DNA from: Diphasiastrum complanatum
Taxonomy: Eukaryota; Streptophyta; Lycopodiopsida; Lycopodiales; Lycopodiaceae
Direction of reading: 5' to 3'
DNA length: 64,000 nt
Assembly: GCA_029204225.1 (NCBI GenBank)
Contig: CM055112.1
Coordinates: 44,728,632 to 44,792,631, forward strand
How positions within the stretch are numbered: position 1 is the first letter of the stretch; the number at the start of each line of letters is the position of its first letter. A model generated the notes under the pieces. It saw nothing but the letters and a program-made list of their open reading frames with translations. It was not told the DNA's origin and made no database searches. Shown here in pieces: positions 31,076-41,683 of the stretch. A program made the translations under genes and the position numbers.

Positions 31076-31830
31076 TGGAGATCTGAGTCCCCGTTTGTAG
31101 TTCTCCAACCCAAATGCCTGGTGATGACAATCGTGTTCAAAGATCACTGATGTAGAATGAAAGGCCAGATAGAGCCGACTTAGTAGGAGTAGCTACTGCT
31201 TCTCACTTCGATCTAATTCTCTTCCAAGCCTCAGATTCTCTACTGTAGATCTATTGTAAAATTTAAACTTGTAAACAATAGATATTGTTGAATAAAACAA
31301 CAACGAAAATTCATCTACTGATAGCATGCATTCAAGTATTACAGATCATACACATCATTGAAAAGAACATTGAAAAAATGGCTTCTATATCTGAACTGAA
31401 TTTACAATACAATTCTCGAGTGCTGTCTATTTCCCATATCAGCGCATTGACGTGAGAGAGATGTTCTCTTCTCACAAATAGTATGACTAGCTACTGCTAA
31501 TATGTAAACGCGCTCTTGAGCTATCTTAGACTGTCTGTCTGTATTCTATCCATGATTGTGTGTGTCTTTTGTATATTCTCCATACTTTGTTGATCTCTTT
31601 GTGCTGGCCTAGTCGTTATAGATTTCCACAAAAATAATGAATTATGTAGTATAAAAGCTTTGATCATTCCCCAAGAGAGAGAATAATTTCATCTTTTGCA
31701 TGGTAAATGTATATATGATGGTAAACGGACTGGTATGTATAAAATTCACAACGAATACTACAGCGACATAACTGGCTATCCAAAGATATTTGGATAAATT
31801 GGCATCAAGAAACACCAATGATGAAATGTT
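31076..31830. other. Unassigned sequence
   Basis: No ORF, LTR end or repeat that I can match elsewhere in the window. It is less repetitive in character than its surroundings and leads into the candidate split gene. It could contain upstream exons or a promoter. Confidence 0.4.
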
Positions 31831-33468
31831 TTGGTCAAGGTCTGTATATGTAAGGAACCAGCTGCTTCCCTTCCTCCTAGAGTTATCCCGGCCAAGAGAC
31901 CCCGGATCGTCCTGAGCTCTGAGTCAAATGTTGGAGAATTTGATTCAGATCCAGAATCATCACCCCTTTCTCCTCCTGTTATTTGTCCAGTTCCTCAGTA
32001 TGTTTCTTCACCAAAAGTGTTGATTACCCAAGAGGAGCTCGACAAAAAAACAGAGAAATTTGTAAATATTGTATCTACTTATTTTTCTGCTCCTGTACAT
32101 AATCTTTTTGTAAGAATTCCATACGATCCTACTCTAGTATATTTTGATTTTGACCATTATAACCAATACAAGGCCTACCTAGCTAATAAAGTCGATCTTC
32201 TCGACAATTTTTTTGACTTTTTTTTTCCAGATTCATGTAGAAGTAGGTTCCAAATTTTGTGCCGAGCTGAAAGATAAAATTTCAAAAATTTTAGATGTAA
32301 TAGTAGAAGTCGGAGGATCTTTTTTTCAGAATAATATTAGTTCCGATTTTTATGGTGTAGTTTTTGCTATTAATCTTTGTTTCATGGGAGCGATAAAGGC
32401 AAAAGAAGCCAATTTTGAGAAGGCTGTATATTTTATCAAATGCAATCATGTGGCAAAATTTTATTTGATTCCATATGAAAATAAGTACGAATTGTTCTTT
32501 TGTTTTTGTTGCTTTACTCTGGATTGTTGCATGCGGCATTCCTTTAATAAGTAAGGATTGTTTTCATAAGTATGGATTTATCAATATCTGTATTTTGGTT
32601 GTTGTAGTCGGCATTGGAGCCTGAACATTCTTTTTGTGAAGATAAATAAGAAGAGAATATCAAATTTTCTATGTGTAAAATTAAACTCAGCTGCAAATAC
32701 ACATAGAGAATTTGATTTTTTACTTCATGATGTCGTTTGGAAAATACCGACAACAACAACCTCAACTGGAGAGATAATCATTAGATCTCTCAAGGTATAT
32801 TCAATTTATCTCTGATATGCATGTATTTTGTTTTTAGTTCAAATCTATCATCATAGCATAAATAGATTTTCTATGATAATATTACTAATTTTCGTTCTAT
32901 ATATGCAGCGTGTATATCAAAAAGACGCTTTTAGTTGTGCATGGTTTGTCCTGTACAATACGAAGCTATTTTTTGAGTGGTATAGTTTACAAGTGGATGA
33001 AGATATTAAAAAGATAATATTTTGTTCATTTGTAGTTTCTTTTATTCTGATTCATATTTCTTTACTATCATCATTTATAATTTGCTGATTCTCATGTTTT
33101 GTGATGACAATTCACTCTTGAGCTGTATACTCCTGACGATGTATATAGATTTCGGCAAGAGTTGATCAGAACCTTTGACCAGAATGATGTAAGCGCTGCA
33201 CTTGAAGTCGAGGGCCCTCAAAATTAAGCTGCTCCTGTCTTAACAACCTTTCAGATTCCTCAATATGCAGATCTTATTATATATGATAAAAAATGAATAG
33301 AAGTCTTTCCTAATACAGAGGAAGGCTATATTATAGCAGAGAGTCCTCTTGTCTTAAAAGTCATTGAGGCCCTTTCCGAAACAGAGGAAGGCGAGATTAT
33401 AGAAAGAGTTATTCCCTTATCAGTTCCTAATACTAATAAAGAGAATATAGAAAAATTGATTGAATAGA
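31831..33468 (+). pseudogene. Candidate split gene, unrecognised
   Basis: Four coding-like pieces lie on the plus strand. (1) 31831-32230: basic PAKRPRIVLSSES (nuclear-signal-like), then acidic/Pro-rich, then LITQEELDKKTEKFVNIVS. (2) From 32213, after a T-rich run, IHVEVGSKFCAELKDKISK continuing to about 32554; pieces 1 and 2 differ by one frame across the T run, through either a frameshift or a small intron. (3) About 32569-32794, FDFLLHDVVWKIP, then GTATAT...ATGCAG (114-bp intron) into RVYQKDAFSCAWFVLYNTK. (4) LYTPDDVYRFRQELIRTFDQ with donor GTAAGC near 33188, acceptor CTTTCAG near 33253, and an acidic C-terminus (TEEGYIIAESPL, TEEGEIIERVIPL) ending at a TAG at 33466-33468. An in-frame TGA near 33294 argues for a pseudogene. 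I do not recognise the family. Confidence 0.45.
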
Positions 33469-33690
33469 GATCTATTTGTAAATAGAGATACATCAACAAA
33501 AAAAAAAAGATACAATCATTTTACATGTAAACAACTCGTTTATGGATTTTTTTTATTGATACCAATATAGATTTCACAATCGAGTTGTGTCCATAGTGTA
33601 ATACTGGAATGCAATTTTCTATATTGATAAAAAAACATGATGATTGGCATGTATTTGCTGATAGTGAACCTCAATGTTCTTCCATAAGTT
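33469..33690. other. Intergenic tail joining the gene-like block
   Basis: Contains a poly-A stretch. Its last ~50 bp (GATAGTGAACCTCAATGTTC, about 33660-33690) match, in reverse complement, the sequence after the gene-like block at 44390-44420. The left block copy therefore extended through here before Copia-4 inserted. Confidence 0.6.
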
Positions 33691-33695
33691 GGATT
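33691..33695. other. Copia-4 target site duplication, left
   Basis: GGATT, directly before TGTGAAAG. The matching copy is 38263-38267, just after TTCACA. Together they prove insertion by integrase and define the element's ends. Confidence 0.92.
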
Positions 33696-34396
33696 TGTGA
33701 AAGTACTGTACTTTAGGACCATAAATGGATCTACAAAAGATCCACAAGAGTGATTGGATGCTTGCTTAACAATCTATCAAAAAACTAGACACAAAAAAGT
33801 TGATCTAGATTGGCAATTTGATAAACAACAAGCATTAACAATCAAAAGCATTGATAAACATTGAAATCCGAGCCCACACGTGTGTACTACAGGCTGTAGC
33901 ACGGACTTCAACCTGAGAAACAAATAGAAATTGATTTGGTTTCATTTGGATCACAAAAACTCAATGTACATAGTGAACTAGCTTGAGATTGCCAATGAGC
34001 TCCAAAATTTTTCTATCTTCTCACTATGGAGAGAGGGAATACATAGCAAATTCGACTTCCTTCTTGAAGTTAGGTGGATTTCCAGCATGTAATAAGGAAG
34101 TTAACTCACTCTCCTTGACCTAAAATGAAACCCTAGTCTATTTCCTAGAGTTATGCTTGGTAGGTAGCTAGTTGGTCAAATTTTCACCTTAAACTTAGGT
34201 GTAGGTCCTATAAAGTAGGGATGACCACCAAATAGACATGACCAACTCTCTTGACTTGACCTAACCTACATTAGGATGGGTTTCCCATGTGGAATCATGG
34301 CCTCACATGTGTGGGACCCATTTGTGTACACAATTCACACTATTCTACATGGTTTTTGATCAAGCTAGATTTGCCAATTTTTGGCAATTCTTCACA
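33696..34396 (-). repeat. Copia-4 3' LTR (701 bp)
   Basis: Ends TGTGAAAG...TTCTTCACA. Compared with the 5' LTR (37570-38262), the outer parts align directly, but 33801-34111 is in opposite orientation to 37667-37977. On the minus strand, a purine tract GAGGAGGAG lies just upstream (34397-34405), as needed for plus-strand priming. Confidence 0.93.
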
Positions 34397-34606
34397 CTCC
34401 TCCTCAAATTTAGCTTGATCTATTTACAACTCTCTTGATATATCAATGAAAGCTTTTAGAAGTGTCTAGAATATCCAGCTACAAAGAAGGAACTTTTGAG
34501 ACTCCAATAGAAAATGATGTCCATGAAGGATCTTTCACCACCTCTTAGAGGATCCCTTACAAGATGTTCCATAAATGTGTCTATATACATGTAGCACACT
34601 TTAAAA
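34397..34606 (-). other. Copia-4 3' untranslated part with polypurine tract
   Basis: About 210 bp between the last frame and the 3' LTR. The minus strand ends GAGGAGGAG at the LTR edge. In a full Copia, more than 1.5 kb of RT and RNase H coding would be here; nothing like it is present. Confidence 0.75.
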
Positions 34607-35611
34607 CTAAACATCATGCCAAGCCATGGATTCCAAGGCATTTTGTGCACTTGAAGATACATCAATTAAAATATTAAGTGCATAAATAATGTTGCCAAAG
34701 ACAACTTGTCTTGCTTGATCCATATGATTGAGCCTAGATGGCTCCATCTTGATACTCAAGGTTCTTCTTGGAGTCCTCGGGTCTTGAGCATGCTCCTCCA
34801 CTTGACTTGACTCCAAAACATCAATGAATTGAATAATGTGTTGATCCAAAGGTGCTTCTTCAAGTTTACAAATCTTCCACTCTTGAAAGATCACATTTCC
34901 ACCATTGACAAATTCTTTGGTTGAAAACAAGTAGATTCTACAATCTCTACTTGAAGAGCAAAACACTACCATTATTCCTATCATTGAAATATGATAATCT
35001 TTGGTCCTTACATTGGAATGATCATGCTCAAAGCATGTGTACCCAAAGATTTCCAATACAAATGATGTTTCATCTTTTATGACACTATTCAAACTATTAC
35101 AAAAATAGTTATCCAATGAAATTGCTTTATCAACAACAAATGTAAATTTCAATGCATCCCATTTCATTGTCTTGTCATACAAAATAATAAACACCATGAA
35201 TCTTAAAGGTAAGAAACAAGTCACCTCATGGCTACTAATACTTTCCAGAAAGTATTCAAAGATAGTAGACTCTCCAATGCTCACCACCCTTGCAAGATGC
35301 ACACTTGAATGGACAATTTGCATGCAATTTGATGACTTAAACATTGTCATTAAGGACTCCCTTGGAACTCTCATGCTTTGAGGCTGATCCTCAGGATCTT
35401 CCTCCTTTTGATGCTCCTCCTCAATGCAAGCAAGATCACACTTTGCCAAGATCTCCTCTTGAGTGATCTCCTCCTTTGCCAAGCTCATTCTTTCGAAAGC
35501 AACACTAGCTTCCAACTTAAACAATCTTCCATGTTTAAATCCCTTTGCAATGCAAACATCATTCTTCAAGATGAAGCAAATACCATGCTTAAAAGTGGAC
35601 ATCCAGACCAC
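34607..35611 (-). pseudogene. Copia-4 degenerate integrase-like region
   Basis: A long open frame (334 codons) that keeps only traces of integrase: FKHGRLFKLEASV (the pre-integrase start), IFGYTCFEHDHSNVR...GIMVVF (compare VFGCLCFVHIP...GIMVGY in Copia-1) and ALNILIDVSSSAQNALESMA (compare EALNTKEWYDAM). The HHCC zinc box, the two Asp motifs and the Glu are not visible. RT is absent. The openness despite lost motifs is notable and may mean the frame was kept for another reason, or simply chance. It is offset by one frame from the protease frame upstream. Confidence 0.75.
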
Positions 35612-36788
35612 TTTCTAAGAGTAGACCAACACTAAGCATATTCTTGGTGATTGATGGTACATAAAGGACATTTTCTAGATCCATGCATTTTGAGGATTCT
35701 AGATACAAAGAGATGGTGCCAACACCATATATCCTACACTCTTCATCATTTGCAGTAAAGACAAACTTTTTAGCATCATTGAAAGAGTGTAAGGTTGAGA
35801 AAAAGTCCTTTTCATAAGACATGTGGGAGCTAGCCCCACTGTCGATCCACCAATTGTCTCTTGAATTGCTATTGCTTGTTGGTGAGGATGTATATGCCAT
35901 CAAGAATACATCTACTTCATCCTCCTCCTCCTCCTTTGCAAGGTTTCCTTGTTTGTCCTCCTCCACTTGTGCTCTTAGCCTCTTGTAGCATTCAGATGCA
36001 TAATGCCCCTTCCTTCCACAAAAGACGCATTTTTGCTTTGACTTGTCCTTTGAGCTTGATGCATCATCCTCTTCTTTGGCCTCCTTTGGATGCTTCTTCT
36101 TTCCATTGGTCTTATTTTTGCCCTTGACTGAGAAATTGGCTTTCTCATCACCATCCTGCAAAGACAAGGAACTCATCCTAGATTTTGCATGGAGCATCCT
36201 ACACTCTTCAGCCACTAATACACTGTGAAGTCTTTCTATAGTTGGCAAAGTGTCTTGGATGGCAAAACTTTGGACCAAATTTGCAAAGTCATCTCCTAGA
36301 CCATTAAGGACAATTTTTACAAGCTCTCCATCATGAATCTTCTCTCCAATGGAAGCCAACTCCCTATTTAGAGACTTGATTCTGAGTACATAATCATGTG
36401 CACTCTCCTCACTTCTTCTCATGCTTTGCAAAATTTAATTTCTAAGCATAAGAACTCTAGAAGTGTTGTTAGACTCATAGATTGATTTTAAAGACTCCCA
36501 AGCCTCTTTAGCACTAGTACATGCTGATACTTCTCTCAACAAATCATTGCTCACATTCATCTTCACACAATGAAGTGCAAGCCTAGATCTCTTCTTGTAT
36601 CTAGCTAACTCTTGTGCACCTAGAGGTTCATCTTCATCTTCAATCAAGAACTCATAAAGGTCTTGGAGCACCAAGAGTGAATCCATTCTAACCTTCCAAA
36701 TAGCATAATTTGTAGAATTCAACCTCTCACTAGCTTCTAGAAGGTATGCTTCAGCAGATCCCATCTTACTAGTGACTTCTACAAACAA
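35589..36788 (-). pseudogene. Copia-4 gag-protease with one stop codon
   Basis: A single frame over 1.2 kb broken only by a TAA at 36435-36437, where relatives have a Gln codon (LRNQ). The start is probably the ATG just before GSAEAYLLEASERL. It contains NYAIWKVRMDSLL, AWESLKSIYESNNTSRVL, the CCHC knuckle CVFCGRKGHYASEC and an intact protease motif (WWIDSGASSHMS). It ends after LLLESGLDVHF. Gag and protease apparently stayed nearly intact while the enzymatic pol part was lost, typical of elements that form particles or use a partner's RT. Confidence 0.92.
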
Positions 36789-36805
36789 GAAATAGATTTG
36801 ATTGA

Positions 36806-37110
36806 CTTGAAACTCACAAAGGTCTCACACTTGCAGTGTTTCACTCAAATTTGATTTCTATTCCAACAAATGGACTTATAATCACAGTTCTATCACTCCC
36901 TTACAAAGTTGAAATGAAGATAAGATGAAGTGAAAACTACTTTCAAACAAATCTTGCCAAGAAATGGATTTGATTGTCTCTAGAAACTCACTAAGGTCTC
37001 TCTCTTGTAGTTTTTCACTCAAATTAGATTTCTAATCCAACAAATGGACTTATAATCTCAGTTCTAGCACTCCCTCACAAAGTTGGAATGAAGATAAGAT
37101 GATGTGAAAT
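36806..37110. repeat. Imperfect tandem repeat in Copia-4 leader
   Basis: A ~185-bp unit occurs twice: near 36808-36960 and 36985-37140 (GATTGACTTGAAACTCACAA / GATTGTCTCTAGAAACTCAC, followed by the shared CAAATGGACTTATAATC and AAGTTGAAATGAAGATAAG). It is non-coding and lies between the PBS and gag. Confidence 0.75.
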
Positions 37111-37554
37111 CTACTTACAATCAAATCTTGCCAATTTTGGCTATTTTTGGACAAAAAAATGACTTAATCTCTTTCTTCCTTCTTGGTGTACTTTCAAGAC
37201 CTGTTTTTAACCTTAATAGGACTTGAGATCAGCCTAGATTAATTAGATTCCATGAAACAAATTCAAATCTAATCAATGGCAAATGATCTTGGTAGATTAT
37301 CCTAGGATCTCCACTAAAAATTACACCAATAGCTCACTAATTGAATTTTTTTGGATCAAATGAATACCATGCATCAAATGCAGGTTCAGAGGTGCTCACA
37401 CATGTGGACAGTACGGATTTGGACCCCTACCAAGTTTGGGCTCAAATCTCCTCACCAAAATCAAGATTCTAGCTTGCCCTCTTAATACTAGTTTTTAGCA
37501 CCAAAACTTGCTAAAAATGGATTTGCATTAGATCAATGGCTTATGCTCTTGTAC

Positions 37555-37569
37555 TTGGCTCTGATACCA
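37555..37569 (-). promoter_or_regulatory. Copia-4 primer-binding site
   Basis: The minus strand reads TGGTATCAGAGCCAA directly inside the 5' LTR (37570), the initiator-Met tRNA type. Leader sequence with repeated AAACTCACAAAGGTCTC segments (36810-37090) lies between it and gag. Confidence 0.9.
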
Positions 37570-38262
37570 TGTGAAAGTACTGTACTTTAGGACCATAAAT
37601 GGATCTACAATATATCCACAAGAGTGATTGCATGCTTGCTTAACAATCTATCAAAAAACTAGACACGAGTGAGTTAACCTCCTTATTACATGCTGGAAAT
37701 CCACCTAACTTCAAGAAGGAAGTCGAATTTGCTATGTATTCCCTTTCTCCATAATGAGAAGATAGAAAATTTTTGGAGCTCATTGGCAATCTCAAGCTAG
37801 TTCACTATGTACATTGAGTTTTTGTGATCCAAATGAAACCAAATCAATTTCTACTTGTTTCTAAGGTTGAAGGCCGTACTACAGACTGTAGTACACACGT
37901 GTGGGCTCGGATTTCAATGTTTATCAATGCTTTTGATTGTTAATGCTTGTTGTTTGTCAAATTGCCAATCTAGATCATCCCCGACCTAAAATGAAACCCT
38001 AGTCTATTTCCTAGAGTTATGCTTGGTAGGTAGCTAGTTGGTCAAATTTTCACCTTAAACTTAGGTGTAGGTCCTATAAAGTAGGGATGACCACCAAATA
38101 GACGTGACCAACTCTCTTGACTTGACCTAACCTACATTAGGATGGGTTTCCCATGTGGCATCATGGCCTCACATGTGTGGGACCCACCTGTGTACACAAT
38201 TTACGCTATTCTACATGGTTTTTGATCAAGCTAGATTTGCCAATTTTTGGCAATTTTTCACA
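37570..38262 (-). repeat. Copia-4 5' LTR (693 bp), with inverted middle
   Basis: Outer parts match the 3' LTR, but 37667-37977 is the exact-length (311 bp) reverse complement of 33801-34111. Boundaries: AACTAGACAC on the left in both LTRs and GACCTAAAATG on the right. It carries CACACGTGTG inside the inverted part. Contents are otherwise non-coding. Confidence 0.93.
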
Positions 38263-38267
38263 GGATT
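38263..38267. other. Copia-4 target site duplication, right
   Basis: GGATT followed by GTTTTGCCAATATC. Removing the element and one GGATT restores CATAAGTTGGATTGTTTTGCC, which aligns with the reverse complement of the right block copy (CATAAGTTTAATTGTTTTGCC). Confidence 0.92.
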
Positions 38268-39670
38268 GTTTTGCCAATATCTCTTCATTTGATCTCGAGC
38301 TCATGTCTTTTACATACCTACATAAAACTAATACAAAGTGAGTTACAATTAGTACAGAGATTGTACTAAGAAGTTTTGATTGAAAATATTCATAAAAGAT
38401 CGAGTGTTTATAGTTACTTACGGGTTTACCATTGAAAATGAATCTGATGTCTGAAAGTACATCATCTTGTAGGAGCAATAGTTCTCGCTTGATATAATTT
38501 AGACTCCAATCTTCTTCCACCTCAATGCACATCAAAACGGCATCATTGTATATAATTTTAATATTTTTTCGTTTTGAATGTCCACTGGCTTCGAAGTCTT
38601 GATCGAGTGGCACCCATTTACCTTTATTTTTTTTCAATCTTTGATAATGGAAGCATAAGCTCAACATTTGTTTTTCAATTTGATAATGGAAGCACATGGA
38701 AGACATTTTAATTTTGCATTCTATTTCTCCATCTGATCTTTTGTCCTAGTCTTCATCCATAAGTTCAGATAATAAATTATCAAAAAACGTTTTGCATACA
38801 AACATCGTTGGGATTTTGTGTACATTGACACTTGAAAAGAAATCCACAAATATATTCAAGAAAATAAACCAACTCAATCTGACTGTTTTTTATTTTGTGC
38901 TCATTTTTAATGAATTTCTTACATCATTATATATCTTATAACGAAATGATTCTAAAACTATAGCATCTGGTGCAATCCATTAATCACTTTCAAAACTAGG
39001 TAATGGAATTGGTACTATTTGTCCAAAATTTTCTTTTGTATCAGGAATGTACATTGATTCATAAAAAAAGATCCCACTATCAGCTAGATCTTTTGCACTT
39101 CTACCTCAATATAGCAGCTATCCAGTATCAGTGTAAATAATATCTAAAACACCTGCTAAAGAGCCACTCAGCTCTCATTCATTTATGCTGGATGGATATA
39201 AATCTGCAAGAGAAAAATTATTAGATTGGCAAGTTTACTATTAGATATTTATGAATGACAAAAATTTAAGTATCAAAAATATCAATACTCACAGTTGTTC
39301 TTTTTGTGATCCTGATGGTTGAATCCTTGCACATTTATCTCTAAATTGCATAGATACATGTTGGACTAGAATTTTATAAATAGATTTTTCTCCTAATGAT
39401 GTTCTAAAATCCAAAATTCTGGCCTTCCAATAAAATCAAAATGATAGTTTTGACCTTTTGCTTTTTTGAAATGCTCCTCTTGATGATGGATGCATCAGTT
39501 ATATTTCATCATAAAATTCATCTCAAGCTTGTAATTCACAAACTCCAAATATCAACAATTTCACAATTGTCAACAATGGAATAAGATTATGAGCCTAAGA
39601 CCGAGAATCAAACTATGATGATGGTTTTGAAGTTGACTCTAGAATATCAAAAGGACCAAGGTGAAGGTTT
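38268..39670 (-). pseudogene. Gene-like block, left copy (interrupted by Copia-4)
   Basis: Reverse complement of 42973-44386. It encodes the same exons as the right copy: an upstream exon ending before a GTGAGT donor, a middle exon (INEWEPSGSL-like, then ESMYIPDTKENFGQI) and a 3' exon with HYQRLKKNKGKWVPLDQDF and RFIFNGKPVS. The 166-codon minus frame 38206-38706 runs on into the Copia-4 LTR only by chance. The in-frame TAG and TAA codons in the middle exon are shared with the other copies. Its 3' end is broken by Copia-4 at 38267. Function unknown. Confidence 0.6.
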
Positions 39671-39983
39671 TGTGAGAAATTGTCAAAAAATTGGCAAATC
39701 TAGCTTGATCAAAACCATGTAAATTGTACATACATGGGTCCCACACATGTGAATCCATGTTGGCACGTGTGAGGTGAGGTCAAAGTAGTTTAGATCTCAT
39801 TCAGGACAAAAATGGTCAATCATCTTGCTTATTACATGCTATATTTTCACCTAGCTTGAGGTGAAGAAGAGCTTATTGTACATGCAATCCATCATTCCAT
39901 AGTGAGGAGATAGAATTTTTGGAGCACATTGGCAACCTTGAGGTTTCTACACATTTGTCTTGAGTTTTTGTGAATGCTTTGGA
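39671..39983 (-). repeat. LTR-F fragment, inverted
   Basis: Starts TGTGAGAAATTGTC and matches the reverse complement of 41206-41683 in part. It resembles the inner part of the Copia-4 LTR (TTGATCAAGCTAGATTTGCC in reverse). It is followed directly by Copia-C leader sequence at 39984. Confidence 0.8.
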
Positions 39984-41205
39984 TCAAACTTTCAATCAAA
40001 GATGAAACAAGGACAAATTTTGGGTCAACCTCACTCAAGCATGTGGAAAGCACTAAAATCATCCACAAAAGACTCAAATACAAGTGATTTGCATGAAACT
40101 ATGTGGCCATGACCTCAAAAAATTGTCTAGATCTCAAATAGACAAGATTGGCAAGCTTTTTCTTGAGTTTTTGGATCAAACAAGCTAGATATGTGTCAAA
40201 CTTGGTGTGTCCAACCAGGTTGGGTGCCCTACCCACCTTGATTCAAATGGCTATAACTTCCAACAAATTGCAACACAATCTAGACTCTTCTACCTTTCTA
40301 GCAAGCTATCAAACACAAATTTTGGTTTGCTCTTGAAGAAGAATCACTTGATCAAACTGGACTGATCTTCATACGTTTCTGAGCACTCACACAGATTGCT
40401 ATGGTGATGCAACTACACTCTCTAGATCTTGATTTCATGCCAAATTTCTCATCACTCTTGATGTATGCATGGATATCTTAGGTAGGCTCTGATACCATGT
40501 TAGATTTTCACACATGTGGGACAGCCCAAAAGTGTGATTGATCTCCTAAGATGTGGGTGATTGCACAGAGATCAAGTTATAGATTGATATTCAAGATCTA
40601 TCTCACAAATCTAAGACAACAGCACATAGAACATGCATTAATCATTCACCAAAGTACATTCACATGTGTGGGAAACTCATGATGAAAAAAACTAAGTATG
40701 GAAAAGCCTTTCTCTTGGGTAGAGAGAGAAGCAAGTACATGCTCTCAGTTAGAGAGAGAAGCAACTACATGCTCTCAAGTAGAGAGAGAAAGCAAGAAAA
40801 AATCTAAGTGTAGAAACTCTCAAGATCTCCAAAAACCTAAGTGTAGAATGAGGCTCACTCCTAATAGTAATACCTCGAGGTGGCCCTCAAATTTGATTTG
40901 ACCAATTTCATGGATTTCTCTCTTTTGATTGGTCTCTTGATCTTATTGCAACACATAGGAAAGTGTCACTCATCCAGTCTCATCATGAAAAATGTAGAAA
41001 TCCTAAGCTAGCTCAAGCCACATCATCGTCCAAGTTTGGCCTATCATCTACTAAAACGTGTATAAGGACTAAAAAAGTTTAGGTACCCCTAGACTCAATA
41101 TAGATAACTTTTACAAACTTTCACACCCACAATCAAGGGCAATCAAAAGCATTGATCAAACATTGAATTTCGACCGCACACGTGTGTGGTACGGACTCTA
41201 GTACA
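39984..41205 (-). mobile_element. Copia-C fragment: leader, PBS and LTR
   Basis: Third copy of the Copia-C 5' end, in the orientation of the right-arm copy (compare 49206-50424). It has leader 39984-40482, PBS TGGTATCAGAGCCTA (40483-40497, minus) and LTR 40498-41205 (TGTTAGATTTTC...CTAGTACA). Gag is missing. It sits between inverted LTR-F fragments, so the segment forms a local hairpin. A few bp differ from the arm copies (for example CATACGTTTC versus CACACGTTTC), so it predates or diverged from the palindrome duplication. Confidence 0.88.
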
Positions 41206-41683
41206 GCCTATTATCAAAGATTAAGTGGAAGCAAGTTTAGATACCAAAGCATTCACAAAAACTCAAGACAAATGTGTAGAAACCTCAAGGTTGCCAATGT
41301 GCTCCAAAAATTCTCTCCTCACTATGGAATGATGGATTGCATGTACAATAAGCTCTTCTTCACCTCAAGTTAGGTGAAAATATAGCATGTAATAAGCAAG
41401 ATGATAGACCATTTTTGCCCTAATTTGTCAATCTTACCTAACCCTAGAGTTTTGCCAAGTTGGTGGCTAGGTTGGTTATCCACCTCCATGATTCAAGGAA
41501 TTTGGCCCTATAATCTAGGACTTATGCCCAGAAAAGCCTAGCTAACCCTATGAATGAGATCTAAACTACTTTGACTTCACCTCACACGTGGCAACATGGA
41601 TTCACATGTGTGGGACCCACGTATGTACAATTTACATGGTTTTGATCAAGCTAGATTTGCCGATTTTTTGACAATTTCTCACA
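41206..41683 (+). repeat. LTR-F fragment, direct
   Basis: Ends TTTCTCACA at 41683, a typical LTR terminus, and is related to the Copia-4 LTR end TTCTTCACA. Its inverted partner is 39671-39983. It lacks its own start, which is replaced by the Copia-C LTR. Confidence 0.78.

Larger units (their letters stand above)
33696..38262 (-). mobile_element. Copia-4: complete non-autonomous Copia
   Basis: A 4567-bp minus-strand element with both LTRs (TGTGAAAG...TTCACA), primer site, polypurine tract and a 5-bp target duplication GGATT (33691-33695 and 38263-38267). It encodes gag-protease and a degenerate integrase-like region but has no reverse transcriptase or RNase H, so it relied on another Copia for movement. 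It inserted near the 3' end of the left gene-like block; the right block copy near 44378-44386 shows the uninterrupted site. It is the only complete element in the window. Confidence 0.93.

Noticed and set aside
38206-38262. Extension of the block ORF into the Copia-4 LTR as a real protein end
   Set aside because: The last ~19 codons are LTR and target-duplication sequence added by the insertion; the right copy shows a different continuation.
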